Notes: generated by a model not told the origin, from the sequence alone. Shown: positions 47,087 to 59,818, numbered from the stretch's first letter. The stretch is DNA of 64,000 bases from Aliidiomarina sanyensis (GCF_003987175.1 NZ_PIPM01000005.1:1-64000), one strand, 5' to 3'. Numbers and translations: made by a program.

Positions 47087-47374
47087 CTAGTGTTTCTTGA
47101 GTTTCTCTTTATGTTTAATAACTTGGCGGTCGAGTTTATCGATAAGACCGTCAATCGCGGCGTACATATCTTGATGTTCGGATGCTGCAAACACTTCTCC
47201 ACCGTTCAGGTGAACCGTCGCTTCTGCTTTTTGCAAAAGCTTCTCCACATTGAGAATCACGTGGACGTTGTTAATATGATCGAAATGTCGCTCAAGCTTG
47301 GCAAATTTGCTATCGACATAATCGCGCAAAGCTTCGGTAATTTCTACATGGTGACCGGTAAGATTGATTTGCAT
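47087..47374 (-). CDS. hpf: Ribosome hibernation promoting factor
   Basis: Short HPF, 95 residues, an alpha-beta fold: MQINLTGHHVEITEALRDYV, FAKLERHFDHINNVHVIL, then AEATVHLNGGEVFAASE and MYAAIDGLIDKLDRQV. Binds the 30S subunit in stationary phase and promotes 100S dimers. It lacks the long C-terminal domain. It lies 27 bp after rpoN, as in E. coli. Confidence 0.97.
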   Translation of the reverse strand: MQINLTGHHVEITEALRDYVDSKFAKLERHFDHINNVHVILNVEKLLQKAEATVHLNGGEVFAASEHQDMYAAIDGLIDKLDRQVIKHKEKLKKH

Positions 47375-47401
47375 AACACATCTTCCTTCTTTTGACGTGA
47401 T

Positions 47402-48742
47402 TTAAAGTAGAGTCTTCCGTTGACTCGAAGAGGGGATTCCAAGGGATTCCCGGTACTTCGCTATCGTCCGTCTTGCTACCTGGATGCCCTGCTCAGCCAA
47501 CAAGTTCGCAAGCTTGCTATCACTCAGTGGCTTTGCAGCGTTCTCTTCTGCAACTAGCTTTTTAATAAAAGCACGGATTGCAGTCGATGAGCACTCACCG
47601 CCATCATCAGTGCCTACGTGACTAGAGAAAAAGTACTTTAGCTCGTAGACCCCTTGTGGGGTGTGCATGAACTTTTGGGTCGTGACCCGAGAAATGGTGC
47701 TTTCATGCATCTCTATACTTTCTGCGACATCACTCAGAATCATTGGTTTCATTGCTTCTGGGCCATGTTCAAAAAATCCTTGTTGGCGGTGCACAATACA
47801 GTGTGCGACTTTCAGCAAGGTTTCGTTGCGACTCTCTATACTCTTGATCAACCAGCGGGCATCTTGCAACTGCTGTTTGATGTATTGTCCATCTTGTTGA
47901 CTACAACCATTGTGTACCAAGTCTGCGTATCCCTGATTCACCCGAACTTTTGGCAGTGCATGTGGGTTCAATTCCACTCGCCATTGGTCTTTGTGTTTGC
48001 GCACCAGCACATCAGGAATGACGTAGTCACTCTCGCTCGTTCCAAAGCCATCCCCGGGGCGTGGGTCGAGATCTTGTAATAGTTTCAAGACCTCCCGCAA
48101 AGTTTCCTCTTTCAGACGACTCTTCCGGGCTAGCTTTCGATAATCACGCTTTGCGAGCAGGTCTAAGTGGTCCCGAACCACCCGCTGTGCAACCTCAATA
48201 TACGGGGAATCAATCGCGCGTTGTTGGAGCTGGATCAATAAACACTCTTGTACACTGCGCGCACCAACCCCGATCGGGTCAAAATGTTGGATTCGCTTCA
48301 GGACGACTTTCACTTCATCGAGTTCAGTTTCCGGCTCTTCTGCAACAATTGTGGCATATAAATCGTCAATGTCTTGCGTGAGGTAACCACTTTCATCGAT
48401 CGCATCAATGATGGTTTCTGCAATGAACTCATCGAGGGGGGTAAAGTGAGAGAGACGCATTTGCCACAGCAGATAATCCTTCAGGCTTTCGGTGGTCTCC
48501 CCTTGATAAATGTAATCGTCTTCTTGCGCTTCACCCGCGGAGGTTCCAGCGGAATATTGTGTTTCCCATTGGCTCTCAGGAGGAGGGATGTCGTCTTCTT
48601 CTAGCAGCGGGTTGGACTCAAGTGCCTCTTGGATCTCAGACTGTAATTCGAGCGTCGACAACTGCAACAAGCGAATAGCCTGTTGTAATTGGGGGGTCAT
48701 GCTTAAGCTTTGCCCCATTTTCAGTTGTAAGCCAGGTCTCAT
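47402..48742 (-). CDS. rpoN: RNA polymerase sigma-54 factor
   Basis: 446 residues (E. coli 477). N-terminal region [30 protein letters not shown] interacts with activators; a short acidic region follows ([12 protein letters not shown]), then the core-binding region, a helix-turn-helix, and the C-terminal RpoN box [12 protein letters not shown] that reads -24 promoters. Lies between lptB and hpf, the usual order. The start is ATG at 48740-48742, 67 bp after the lptB stop. Confidence 0.97.
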   Translation of the reverse strand: MRPGLQLKMGQSLSMTPQLQQAIRLLQLSTLELQSEIQEALESNPLLEEDDIPPPESQWETQYSAGTSAGEAQEDDYIYQGETTESLKDYLLWQMRLSHFTPLDEFIAETIIDAIDESGYLTQDIDDLYATIVAEEPETELDEVKVVLKRIQHFDPIGVGARSVQECLLIQLQQRAIDSPYIEVAQRVVRDHLDLLAKRDYRKLARKSRLKEETLREVLKLLQDLDPRPGDGFGTSESDYVIPDVLVRKHKDQWRVELNPHALPKVRVNQGYADLVHNGCSQQDGQYIKQQLQDARWLIKSIESRNETLLKVAHCIVHRQQGFFEHGPEAMKPMILSDVAESIEMHESTISRVTTQKFMHTPQGVYELKYFFSSHVGTDDGGECSSTAIRAFIKKLVAEENAAKPLSDSKLANLLAEQGIQVARRTIAKYRESLGIPSSSQRKTLL

Positions 48743-48809
48743 ACGTGGTTGCTCTTCCGCCAGAAAATGATTCCGTCCATACCTCTAATCATTGGGATTT
48801 TGGCGGGAA

Positions 48810-49535
48810 TTACAAGGAGAATTGGTCACCAAGATACACTTCTTTGACGTGTTGGTTGGCAAGTACTTCTTCTGCCGAGCCTTTTGCGATCAATTGCCCA
48901 TGACTGACAATGTAGGCGATTTCGCAGACCGAGAGGGTTTCACGGACATTATGGTCAGTGATTAAGACACCGATCCCACGATCGCTCAGCTGTTGAATAA
49001 TTTTTTTAATATCGAGTACTGAGATGGGGTCCACCCCGGCAAAAGGTTCATCGAGCAAAATAAACTTGGGCTCCGCCGCCAAAGCGCGGGCAATTTCTAC
49101 TCGCCTGCGTTCACCGCCAGACAAACTCATCCCAAGACTATTTACGATATGACCGATACTGAACTCGTTAACCAATTCATCAAGTTTCTCTTCCCGGGCC
49201 CCTGCATCCAGATCTTTTCGGGTTTCGAGAATCGCCATGATGTTGTCTCGCACCGTCAACTTTCTAAAAACCGAGGCCTCTTGCGGCAAGTATCCGATCC
49301 CCTGACGCGCGCGCGCATGCATTGGCAAGAGGGTGATGTCCTCATCATCTAAACGAATCGAACCCTTATCATTCGCGACCAGACCAACAATCATGTAGAA
49401 GGTCGTGGTTTTGCCAGCACCATTCGGACCGAGAAGGCCAACAATTTGGCCCGCATTCACTTCAATACTGACGTCTTTTACGACCGCCCGACCTTTGTAT
49501 GATTTTGCGAGGTGTTCCGCTCGAAGCGTTGCCAT
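48810..49535 (-). CDS. lptB: LPS export ATPase LptB
   Basis: The 241-residue cytoplasmic ATPase that powers LPS extraction with LptFG. Walker [14 protein letters not shown]-loop YLPQEASVF, signature [15 protein letters not shown], Walker [16 protein letters not shown], and a switch histidine in [11 protein letters not shown]. It follows lptA in the conserved lptC-lptA-lptB-rpoN order, with 47 bp between lptA and lptB. Confidence 0.97.
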   Translation of the reverse strand: MATLRAEHLAKSYKGRAVVKDVSIEVNAGQIVGLLGPNGAGKTTTFYMIVGLVANDKGSIRLDDEDITLLPMHARARQGIGYLPQEASVFRKLTVRDNIMAILETRKDLDAGAREEKLDELVNEFSIGHIVNSLGMSLSGGERRRVEIARALAAEPKFILLDEPFAGVDPISVLDIKKIIQQLSDRGIGVLITDHNVRETLSVCEIAYIVSHGQLIAKGSAEEVLANQHVKEVYLGDQFSL

Positions 49536-49582
49536 GGTTTTGGTAAAGTCCTTTCGTTTAAGCCGCTGGGCTGCTGAGTCGT

Positions 49583-50131
49583 TTAAGGCTGATTTTGTTG
49601 CCGAGGACGCGGGCGGAAGATGGTTTCAACTTGCTCTTCGCCACGGTCAGACGTCACCTGTTGGGTTTCAATGTTATACACAATTCGCTCCGCGCGCACG
49701 AGACTGCCATCTTGTCGCAATTCCGCTGCCCCCTGAAGGGTTAGAATGCCACCGGTAGAGTCGTACAAAATGGAGGCTGCTTGCGCATTCACCACTAAAC
49801 CCGGCTCAATTTCTTGCTGATAGGTAGCCGGAGCGCCACGCAAACTAAAAATCTCAGGCTCTTCACCGCGGCTATCAAATCCGGTGACTTCGAGTTCATC
49901 GGCGGTGATACGCAAACTTCCTTGGTTAATCCGGACGTTGCCGGTCGCGCGATAAATACTCTGTTGTAAATCCAACAGGTCATTGTCCGCGAGGATTTGC
50001 ACGGGCTGCTCGAAGTCAGCGCGGAAGCCACTGGGCTGATTTCCAGAGGTATCATCGGCCAAGCTTAGGCTCGCCGTAATGACTGCAGCACTACTCAGCG
50101 CGAGGGCGAGGATAAAAAATCGTTTCAACAT
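49583..50131 (-). CDS. lptA: LPS transport periplasmic bridge protein LptA
   Basis: 182 residues. Signal peptide (about 1-25, [16 protein letters not shown], cleavage near LADD), then an OstA-type beta-jellyroll ([38 protein letters not shown]). Forms the periplasmic bridge for LPS between LptC and LptD. The start lies 41 bp inside the end of lptC, an unusually long overlap; it is supported by the signal peptide. Confidence 0.94.
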   Translation of the reverse strand: MLKRFFILALALSSAAVITASLSLADDTSGNQPSGFRADFEQPVQILADNDLLDLQQSIYRATGNVRINQGSLRITADELEVTGFDSRGEEPEIFSLRGAPATYQQEIEPGLVVNAQAASILYDSTGGILTLQGAAELRQDGSLVRAERIVYNIETQQVTSDRGEEQVETIFRPRPRQQNQP

Positions 50132-50684
50132 GCTTAATCAGCTCCAACTGCTGTGCTTCCAAATCGACTCGCATTCCTTCACCCCGCACGATAAACCGAG
50201 GTCCGCGAATGGTGACGGCTTCATCCGTCTGCATTGTACGGGTTTGCAAATCAATCGCCAGAAATTCTGTTTCTATCTGTTCGATATAGCCGCTATCCGA
50301 AAGGTTCAAAATGGTGACCTGCTCTTCAAGCTCGAGCAATTCGTTTTCATAAAAGCGCCCACTGACTGCAGTAATTTGCCAGATCGCCCCGGCTTCTTCG
50401 ATATTGACCTGCTCATCGGAGAGATAAGAAATATAAACAGGTGAATCGAGCTCCGTGCGACCCAAAAGACTGAAATGTGCCATTCGATCAGCACGAATTT
50501 GGTGCGACAAGCGTCCGTCCGATTCAAAAATGCGCGTTTCGAGGCCGCGCGCGGTGAAATCGGGAATCAGCTGCTCGGGTGTCTCATCGAAGTCCTCGGG
50601 CGGTTTGCGCTCGGTCACACTCCACAACACCAAAACTGCGGTGAGAAGGAATACGATAATCAAGACCAGACTACGTCGATTCAC
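50091..50684 (-). CDS. lptC: LPS export protein LptC
   Basis: 197 residues. One N-terminal membrane segment (about 4-23, RSLVLIIVFLLTAVLVLW), then a periplasmic jellyroll (SHQIRADRMAHFSLLGRTELDSPV, WQITAVSGRFYENELLELEEQVTILN). Accepts LPS from LptBFG and passes it to LptA. Overlaps kdsC by 4 bp at its start and lptA by 41 bp at its end. Confidence 0.93.
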   Translation of the reverse strand: MNRRSLVLIIVFLLTAVLVLWSVTERKPPEDFDETPEQLIPDFTARGLETRIFESDGRLSHQIRADRMAHFSLLGRTELDSPVYISYLSDEQVNIEEAGAIWQITAVSGRFYENELLELEEQVTILNLSDSGYIEQIETEFLAIDLQTRTMQTDEAVTIRGPRFIVRGEGMRVDLEAQQLELIKHVETIFYPRPRAE

Positions 50685-51247
50685 GTACTGCTCTCCAGCA
50701 CTTGATGAAGTTTTCCTTGGCTCATCAAAATCAGGTCTGCAAGCTCACGGACAGCGCCGAAGCCCCCGCGCTGCTGCGTCACATAGTCGGCACGTTGTTG
50801 AACAGCAGGGTGGGCATCGTATACGGCGACTCCCACGTGGGCGTGGGTCAGCATAGGAATATCGGGTAAGTCGTCGCCTATGGCTGCCGCATGCTCTGAT
50901 TTAATTCCGGTGTCTTTTAAGATGCGCTGCATGGCGGTGAGCTTATCGTGTTCGCCTTGAATAATATGACGTACACCCAGATGCTGCATCCGTTGCTCGA
51001 CAATCCGAGATGACCGTCCGGTGACAATCACAACCTCAACGCCTGCTGTCATGAGCGCTTTTACACCGAGACCATCGCGCGTGTGGAAGGCCTTCAATTC
51101 TTCGCCTTGATTTCCAAGGTAAATACGGCCATCCGAAAAGACGCCATCGACGTCACAAAAGAGAATTTGAACCTGGGCTAATTTTTCAAAAAGTTCGGAC
51201 GAGATATCGCCGTACCACGTTCCAATATGGGTTTGATGGGTATGCAT
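50681..51247 (-). CDS. kdsC: KDO 8-phosphate phosphatase
   Basis: 188 residues of the HAD family without a cap domain. Catalytic D32 and D34 in LFCDVDGVFSDG; also VVIVTGRSS, the KxxA lysine in HDKLTAMQ, and IGDDLPDIPML. Releases phosphate from Kdo-8-phosphate in LPS core synthesis. It starts right after the kdsD stop (1 bp) and ends inside lptC by 4 bp. Confidence 0.97.
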   Translation of the reverse strand: MHTHQTHIGTWYGDISSELFEKLAQVQILFCDVDGVFSDGRIYLGNQGEELKAFHTRDGLGVKALMTAGVEVVIVTGRSSRIVEQRMQHLGVRHIIQGEHDKLTAMQRILKDTGIKSEHAAAIGDDLPDIPMLTHAHVGVAVYDAHPAVQQRADYVTQQRGGFGAVRELADLILMSQGKLHQVLESST

Positions 51248-52249
51248 TTACACCACTCCTGCGCGCAATAGGTCGTGCATGTTAAAGGCACCGACGACCC
51301 GCTTGTTTTTATCGATCACGATCAGCCCATTTACCTTGCGTGTTTCCATGAGCTTGAGTGCCTCAGCCGCCAGCATCTCGGGGTGGGCGGTAATACATTG
51401 GGTGGTCATCGTTTTTGAAATCGGAGTTTGGTGGATATCAATTCGCTGATCCAGTATGCGGCGCAAATCCCCATCGGTGAATAACCCCAGAAGCGTATCA
51501 TTCGCGTCGACAATGGTTGTCATACCGAGCCCTTTGCGAGAAATCTCAAGCAGTGCCTCGGTAATAATGGCGTCGGCGTTCACTTTGGGGATTCGCTCAC
51601 CCGTGTGCATGATGTCACTCACACGCAAGAGGAGACGTTTGCCAAGGCTTCCGCCGGGGTGAGACAAGGCAAAATCATCCGCGGTGAAGCCGCGCGCATG
51701 TAACAGCGCAACGGCAAGTGCATCGCCCATCACCAGTGTCGCGGTCGTGCTCGCGGTTGGAGCAAGGCCCAAGGGGCATGCTTCCTCAGCAACGGCCACA
51801 CAAATGTGGACATCCGCTAAAGTGGCGAGCGTCGAATCGGGTTTTCCTGTCAATGCAATGAGAGGAACTCCGAGGCGCTTGATGACGGGCAGTATTGCGA
51901 GCACTTCATGGGTTTCACCGCTATTGGAGATGGCAATGACCACATCTTTTCCAGTGATCATCCCAAGATCGCCGTGACTGGCCTCACCGGGGTGAACGAA
52001 AAATGCAGGGGTACCCGTACTCGCCAGGGTCGCGGCAATCTTGCCGCCAATATGGCCGGATTTACCCATGCCGGTGACAACAACGCGACCTTTGCATTGC
52101 AACATCAACTCACAAGCACGCGCAAAGTCTTGGTTTATGGCCGAGAAGAGCCCGTCTATAGCAGCACGCTCAATGGTGAGTACTTGCTTACCTTGGTCGA
52201 TAAAATGCTGTGTCAGCGAGTCGCGATGTGACGCGTTGGGTGTCGACAT
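51248..52249 (-). CDS. kdsD: Arabinose 5-phosphate isomerase
   Basis: 333 residues. SIS domain (about 45-175, VVVTGMGKSGHIGGKIAATLASTGTPAFFVHP, AISNSGETHEVL) followed by two CBS domains (about 205-333, SDIMHTGERIPKV and MTTQCITAHPEMLAAEALKLM). Makes arabinose-5-phosphate from ribulose-5-phosphate for Kdo. First gene of the kdsD-kdsC-lptCAB-rpoN series, divergent from the TetR gene. In E. coli yrbG and the mla genes lie next to kdsD; yrbG is absent here. Confidence 0.97.
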   Translation of the reverse strand: MSTPNASHRDSLTQHFIDQGKQVLTIERAAIDGLFSAINQDFARACELMLQCKGRVVVTGMGKSGHIGGKIAATLASTGTPAFFVHPGEASHGDLGMITGKDVVIAISNSGETHEVLAILPVIKRLGVPLIALTGKPDSTLATLADVHICVAVAEEACPLGLAPTASTTATLVMGDALAVALLHARGFTADDFALSHPGGSLGKRLLLRVSDIMHTGERIPKVNADAIITEALLEISRKGLGMTTIVDANDTLLGLFTDGDLRRILDQRIDIHQTPISKTMTTQCITAHPEMLAAEALKLMETRKVNGLIVIDKNKRVVGAFNMHDLLRAGVV

Positions 52250-52365
52250 GTCCGTGGTTCCACCGGGTTATTGAATGAAATCAGTTCAGTATACCATCAG
52301 ACGCGATGAAATCTCGTCTTTCTCCGCCGGACTTACGTTGAGAGCATAGGCTAAACCTGTTACTT

Positions 52366-52381
52366 TACCATCCGGTCGGTA
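52366..52381. promoter_or_regulatory. Candidate operator of the TetR regulator
   Basis: TACC-AT-CCGG-TC-GGTA is a 16-bp imperfect palindrome (12 of 16 bases symmetric), 35 bp before the TetR start at 52416. Such palindromes are typical sites for autoregulating TetR proteins. It could also affect divergent kdsD. Confidence 0.4.
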
Positions 52382-52415
52382 TGAAACTTTTTATTGCAGC
52401 ACAAGGTACTGAGTC

Positions 52416-53033
52416 ATGGCCAGTAAAGCAACATCGAACAAGGATATTCGGGGACAACGCGGTGGTCGGCCGAGCAAGCGAGACTTCATTCTTGAACAAG
52501 CCGAGTATTTGGTTCTTGAAGAGGGAGCGGCACAATTGACTTTTGATGCGCTGACCCAACGGACAGGAATCAGCAAAGGTGGTCTTTTATATCACTTTGA
52601 CAGTAAAGAAGCATTGATTATGGCAATGCTTGAACGGTACGCCCAACGTCGTGATGTCCGAATTGCGGATATTCTTGAGCAAGGCGTCCCGGGAGCCGAT
52701 CCGGAGTTGAAAGCCATTGTATTGGCGCAGATCACGGATGGCGAGGATCGTTTGGCCCTGGACGCCGCAATTATGGCGGCCGCAGCGACCAATCCAGATT
52801 TGCTCGAGCCCATTCAAGAGCGCTCGAGAGAGCTGTGGATCAAATTGGATAACGCGCAAGCGGGATCAGCTCGCGCACGCATGGCGTGGAAGGCGGCCAT
52901 GGGGCATCGCTTGTTGATGCAATTTGGCTTGTTGCATGAAACCCCAGAGCAAGCCGAAGCGTTCCAAGCGGAATTGCTCGCATTACTTGAACCTATTGCG
53001 GATAATGAGAGTCAGAGCAGCGTATTTGGATAG
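52416..53033 (+). CDS. TetR family transcriptional regulator
   Basis: 205 residues. N-terminal helix-turn-helix (about 20-66): RGGRPSKRDFILEQAEYLVLEEG, then TFDALTQRTGISKGGLLYHFDSKEALI, the usual TetR pattern. The C-terminal ligand domain is alanine-rich and specific to no family I recognise. It sits between divergent kdsD and mlaF, a place that in related genomes holds no such regulator. It may control the downstream mla genes or itself. Whether it is cotranscribed with mlaF (39 bp away) is open. Confidence 0.85.
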   Translation: MASKATSNKDIRGQRGGRPSKRDFILEQAEYLVLEEGAAQLTFDALTQRTGISKGGLLYHFDSKEALIMAMLERYAQRRDVRIADILEQGVPGADPELKAIVLAQITDGEDRLALDAAIMAAAATNPDLLEPIQERSRELWIKLDNAQAGSARARMAWKAAMGHRLLMQFGLLHETPEQAEAFQAELLALLEPIADNESQSSVFG

Positions 53034-53071
53034 CTGTAAGAGAAGTCTGCACAGCATGCAAGAGGACTGAC

Positions 53072-53875
53072 GTGGATCATTTAGTCGAGATTAACGACGT
53101 ACATTTCGCCCGTGGTAATACCCCTATTTATGAGGGAGTAAGTCTTGTTGTGCCACGCGGCAAAGTCACCGCCATTATGGGGCCGAGTGGCTGTGGGAAA
53201 ACCACCCTTCTTCGTCTGATCGGTGGGCAGCTAAAGCCCCAATCAGGCACCGTGAAATTTGCCGGGACCAATATTCCAGATCTTGGGCGGAGCGATTTAT
53301 ATGAAGCCCGCAAGCGGATGAGTATGTTGTTCCAGAGTGGCGCACTGTTTAGTGACATGACGGTGTTTGACAATGTGGCATTTCCTATCCGCGAGCACAC
53401 CAATTTGCCACCCAATATCATAGCGACCATTGTAAAAATGAAGCTAGAAGCAGTGGGATTGCGAGGCGCGGGTCGTTTGTTTCCTGCGCAGCTGTCCGGA
53501 GGTATGGCGCGGCGTGCAGCGCTGGCCCGCTCGATTGCGCTCGACCCTGAATTAATTATGTACGATGAACCATTCGCAGGGCAGGACCCGATTTCCATGG
53601 GGATGTTGGTGAAATTAATTCGTGAGCTCAATCATACGTTGGGGCTCACATCGATTGTGGTTTCTCATGATATCCATGAAGTGATGAGTATCGCGGATCA
53701 CGTGATTATTTTGGCAAATAAACAAGTAGTCGGTCAGGGATCACCCGCGGAACTTGAAGCACACGGCAATGCCTTGGTGCAGCAATTCTTGCATGGGGAT
53801 GCAGACGGCCCAGTGCCGTTCCATTATGCGGCACAACCGTACCACGAAGACTTACTGGGGGGGAAAAACGCATGA
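53072..53875 (+). CDS. mlaF: Mla phospholipid transporter ATPase MlaF
   Basis: 267 residues. Cytoplasmic ATPase of the MlaFEDB complex that moves phospholipids between the inner and outer membrane. Walker [10 protein letters not shown], a Q-loop MLFQSGALF, signature [14 protein letters not shown], Walker [14 protein letters not shown], and VVSHDIHEV with the switch histidine. The start is a GTG at 53072 with AGAGGA upstream. The stop overlaps the mlaE ATG by 4 bp. Confidence 0.96.
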   Translation: MDHLVEINDVHFARGNTPIYEGVSLVVPRGKVTAIMGPSGCGKTTLLRLIGGQLKPQSGTVKFAGTNIPDLGRSDLYEARKRMSMLFQSGALFSDMTVFDNVAFPIREHTNLPPNIIATIVKMKLEAVGLRGAGRLFPAQLSGGMARRAALARSIALDPELIMYDEPFAGQDPISMGMLVKLIRELNHTLGLTSIVVSHDIHEVMSIADHVIILANKQVVGQGSPAELEAHGNALVQQFLHGDADGPVPFHYAAQPYHEDLLGGKNA

Positions 53876-54648
53876 TTCAGTTTTTCCAATCCATTGGCCG
53901 CAATACCCTCGACACGGTTCGGGGCATCGGTGCAGCAAGCATCATGCTGGCCCAAGCACTGATCGGGAAACCGCAGCCCGTCAAAATGTTCTCTCTTTTA
54001 ATGCGTCAACTCTATGTCGTAGGCGTACAATCCATGCTGATTATCCTGATTTCTGGATTATTCATTGGCATGGTGCTCGGATTGCAAGGGTACACGATTC
54101 TGGTGGATTTTGGGGCTGAACAAGCGCTCGGCCCCATGGTGGCTTTATCACTCCTGCGTGAATTAGGTCCGGTGGTCACCGCACTGCTATTTGCCGGACG
54201 TGCCGGTTCCGCGTTAACCGCAGAAATTGGTTTGATGCGCGCGACCGAGCAGCTCTCTAGTTTGGAAATGATGGCAGTTGATCCTCTACGGCGTGTCGTA
54301 GCACCTCGATTCTGGGCTGGTTTTATTAGTATGCCGTTGTTGGCCTTTATGTTCAGTGCGGTCGGAATCTATGGTGGATACTTTGTTGGCGTTCAATGGC
54401 TTGGTGTCGATGATGGTGCCTTTTGGTCAGTCATGCAGTCGAGCGTAGACTGGCAGCACGACGTGATGAACGGATTTATTAAAAGCGTGGTATTTGCGGT
54501 CGTGGTGACCTGGATTGCTCTCTATAAAGGGTATACAGCCATGCCGACCTCGCCGGGGATCAGTGCCGCAACGACACAAACAGTGGTTTACAGCTCGTTG
54601 GCAGTGCTCGGTTTGGACTTTGTTTTAACAGCTTTGATGTTTGGGTGA
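53872..54648 (+). CDS. mlaE: Mla phospholipid transporter permease MlaE
   Basis: 258 residues with about five membrane segments. Family signs: [38 protein letters not shown] and [19 protein letters not shown], then [14 protein letters not shown]. Forms the membrane core of the MlaFEDB complex. Overlaps mlaF by 4 bp and lies 3 bp before mlaD. Confidence 0.95.
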   Translation: MIQFFQSIGRNTLDTVRGIGAASIMLAQALIGKPQPVKMFSLLMRQLYVVGVQSMLIILISGLFIGMVLGLQGYTILVDFGAEQALGPMVALSLLRELGPVVTALLFAGRAGSALTAEIGLMRATEQLSSLEMMAVDPLRRVVAPRFWAGFISMPLLAFMFSAVGIYGGYFVGVQWLGVDDGAFWSVMQSSVDWQHDVMNGFIKSVVFAVVVTWIALYKGYTAMPTSPGISAATTQTVVYSSLAVLGLDFVLTALMFG

Positions 54649-54651
54649 TTT

Positions 54652-55119
54652 ATGGAAGCGCGTAAGATTGAATTTTTAGTAGGTGTGTTTGTCACGGCAG
54701 CCATCGCGGCGATTGTCTTTCTAGCAATGCAGGTGGCGAACAATACCGATGCGACTCGCGGTGAAACCTACACCCTGTATGCGAAATTCGACAATATTGG
54801 TGGATTGAAAGTGCGTTCGCCAGTGAAAGTTGGCGGCGTCGTGGTAGGCCGTGTGAGTCGCATCACACTGGATCGTGAGTATTTTGAGCCGCTCGTCGAA
54901 ATGCGCATCAGTGTCGATTTTAAAGGATTTCCAGATACAAGCTCTGCGTCAATTTTAACGTCTGGACTGCTCGGTGAGCAGTATATTGGCCTTGAACCGG
55001 GCTTTATTGACGAGGACGTGTTTACGTTGGAGCACGGTGACTACATCTACAACACCAATTCGGCGATAGTGCTGGAGAATTTGATTGGTCAGTTCCTATT
55101 CAGCCAAGGGGGCGATTAG
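54652..55119 (+). CDS. mlaD: Mla phospholipid transporter lipid-binding protein MlaD
   Basis: 155 residues (E. coli 183). One N-terminal membrane segment (about 7-27), then the MCE domain (TLYAKFDNIGGLKVRSPVKVGGVVVGRVSRITL, and SILTSGLLGEQYIGLEPG). Forms a hexameric channel on the periplasmic side. The C-terminal tail after the MCE domain is short. Directly followed by mlaB; no mlaC lies between. Confidence 0.95.
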   Translation: MEARKIEFLVGVFVTAAIAAIVFLAMQVANNTDATRGETYTLYAKFDNIGGLKVRSPVKVGGVVVGRVSRITLDREYFEPLVEMRISVDFKGFPDTSSASILTSGLLGEQYIGLEPGFIDEDVFTLEHGDYIYNTNSAIVLENLIGQFLFSQGGD

Positions 55120-55121
55120 TT

Positions 55122-55442
55122 GTGAGTGATCAGCACTCTCTCTCATTCACATGTGCGGACGGTCATGTGACCGTCACCGGCGCGCTGGACCGCGATCATG
55201 TCGGCGATGCATGGTCTGAACGTCGTGCATGGCTGGGTGATTCAGGTGATTTGGTGTTTGATTTAGCGGGGGTCAGTAAAGTCGATTCGGCCGGGTTGGC
55301 GCTTTTGATTCAGCTGCAAGCGGAGCTAGCGGGTAAAAATCGGTCACTCTCTTTACAGAATGTGAACACTCAGCTGCGTCAATTTGCGGAGGTCAGTGGC
55401 GTAACGGACCTGCTTTCGTTAAGCTATACGCCATCTGAATAG
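55122..55442 (+). CDS. mlaB: MlaB-like STAS domain protein
   Basis: 106 residues. STAS fold: FTCADGHVTVTGALDR, then LVFDLAGVSKVDSAGLALLIQLQAEL with the conserved DSAG motif. In E. coli MlaB binds MlaF and stimulates its ATPase. The start is the GTG at 55122, two bases after the mlaD stop. In the E. coli order mlaFEDCB, mlaC would precede it; mlaC is missing. Confidence 0.88.
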   Translation: MSDQHSLSFTCADGHVTVTGALDRDHVGDAWSERRAWLGDSGDLVFDLAGVSKVDSAGLALLIQLQAELAGKNRSLSLQNVNTQLRQFAEVSGVTDLLSLSYTPSE

Positions 55443-55460
55443 CGAATAACGAGACGGTCC

Positions 55461-58079
<2,619 letters not shown>

Positions 58080-58205
58080 GGATGCTTCCGGTATTCGTTC
58101 GCAGGGCGTCAAATTCTAGCATTAATGATGACCGACAGGTAGGTTAAAATTAAACCACAGCCGAGATCAAAGGGAAATGGCTAGAATATGTTTTGGGTTG
58201 CAGCC

Positions 58206-58231
58206 AAAAAAATGCCCGCCGAAGCGGGCAT
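58206..58231 (-). terminator. Rho-independent terminator of degQ
   Basis: Stem ATGCCCGC-TTCG-GCGGGCAT on the minus strand, followed by T7, about 25 bases after the degQ stop. Confidence 0.9.
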
Positions 58232-58253
58232 GCAGTGAGGATGATCTGGGGGG

Positions 58254-59612
58254 TTAATTAGGTAATACGACGTACAAGGTGGAGTTACCGCGGCGAATAT
58301 GCAAAGCCACAACACCGCGTGCCCCTTCCACGCTGCGCTGAAGATCTTGCACTGATTCGACGCGCTGACGGTTCACGGCAATAATCACATCACCTTCGCG
58401 TAAACCGAGGCGTGCGGCAGGGGAGCCGCTAGCGACTTCACTGACCCGAATCCCACCACGCTCATCGTTGCTCAGTTCGGTTCCTTCAAGCGCAGGGTGC
58501 ACGTTATCCGCGCGCACTTGTTGCTGTTCTTGCGAATCAAGGGTCACACGCACGGTTTGTTCCCGTCCATCGCGAAGGAGTGTGAGGCGAACTTCACGGC
58601 CCGCACCAACGGTTGCAACTTTTGCCCGCAATTCAGTGAACGACTGCACGGGAGAGCCATCGACGGCGATAATGACATCGCCAGCCTGAACCCCAGCCTT
58701 ATATGCGGCACCATCGGTAATGACTTCACTGACCCAAGCTCCGCGCGCGCGATCAATCCCAAGCGCTTCCGCCAGTTCTTGGGTTAGGTTTCCGCCGCGA
58801 ACACCCAACACGCCACGGCGGATTTCACCATGCTCGACGATTTGGTCGACGAGGTTTTTCATCATGTTCGAGGGAATGGCGAAGCCGATGCCGATGTTGC
58901 CTCCAGAGGCACCGATAATAGCCGTGTTAATGCCAATCAGATTGCCATGCAAATCAACCAGCGCGCCGCCTGAGTTACCACTATTGATGGCTGCATCGGT
59001 TTGAATGAAGTTCTCAAGGCGCTCCATTCCAAATCCTCCGCGACCGAGTGCAGAAACAATTCCGGAGGTCACGGTTTGACCGAGTCCAAACGGATTTCCA
59101 ATGGCTACGACAAAGTCACCAACCCGCAATGCATCGGAGTCTCCGATTGGAATCTCAGACAAATTGCGGGGGTTTTCAAGTTGTAACAGCGCGATATCCG
59201 ATTCGGCATCGCGCCCCAAAACTTGGGCGCTGAACTGACGTCCATCTTTTAAGGTGACGGTAATTTCAGTTGCATCGTTGATGACATGGTTATTGGTGAC
59301 AACATAGCCATTCTCGGCGTCAATAATGACGCCTGAACCAAGCCCTTGGAATGGTTGTTCACGCACCTGCTCTTGCGGTGTGTTGGGGCCAAAGAAAAAG
59401 CGAAATGCGTCGGGCAGGCGTTGCCGTGTGACCCGCTTGCCTGCCACTGAGATATTCACCACCGCAGGGGTGACTTCTTCTAGCATGGGGGCGAGGGTCG
59501 GAACACCGCGTTCATCCGTCATCGCTGCTGGCGGGATATTGGCGAAAACGGGTTGAATTGAAAAAACTACAGCCAAACTGGACGCGACCAGCAGGGTTAC
59601 CAACTTTTTCAT
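58254..59612 (-). CDS. degQ: Periplasmic serine endoprotease DegQ
   Basis: 452 residues (E. coli DegQ 455, DegP 474). Signal peptide (about 1-24, ending VFAN), protease domain with triad H109 (VVTNNHVIND), D139 (ESDIALLQL) and S214 (SGNSGGALV), then two PDZ domains (about 240-330 and 365-450). Degrades or refolds misfolded envelope proteins. The pairing with degS argues for DegQ over DegP, and the short LA loop after residue 65 agrees. Confidence 0.95.
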   Translation of the reverse strand: MKKLVTLLVASSLAVVFSIQPVFANIPPAAMTDERGVPTLAPMLEEVTPAVVNISVAGKRVTRQRLPDAFRFFFGPNTPQEQVREQPFQGLGSGVIIDAENGYVVTNNHVINDATEITVTLKDGRQFSAQVLGRDAESDIALLQLENPRNLSEIPIGDSDALRVGDFVVAIGNPFGLGQTVTSGIVSALGRGGFGMERLENFIQTDAAINSGNSGGALVDLHGNLIGINTAIIGASGGNIGIGFAIPSNMMKNLVDQIVEHGEIRRGVLGVRGGNLTQELAEALGIDRARGAWVSEVITDGAAYKAGVQAGDVIIAVDGSPVQSFTELRAKVATVGAGREVRLTLLRDGREQTVRVTLDSQEQQQVRADNVHPALEGTELSNDERGGIRVSEVASGSPAARLGLREGDVIIAVNRQRVESVQDLQRSVEGARGVVALHIRRGNSTLYVVLPN

Positions 59613-59762
59613 CAGAATCTCTCCGAAATCGTAATTCAGGAAGGCTTGCTGCCGAGTGGACAGGCAAAGCCGTTCCCTAACTGACCATCAAAACGAGAAA
59701 TAAGTTCTGATTTTTTGATTTCAAGGGGATAAAACGCGTGTCATCTGGTTGGAGTGTGAGCA

Positions 59763-59791
59763 TAAAAAACGGGAGCATTGCTGCTCCCGTG
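59763..59791 (-). terminator. Rho-independent terminator after zapG
   Basis: Stem ACGGGAGCA / TGCTCCCGT with a T-run on the minus strand (complement of the A6 at 59764-59769 region), 28 bases after the zapG stop. Confidence 0.85.
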
Positions 59792-59818
59792 ATTGAATTT
59801 CTTGCGCAGAGAAATCCG

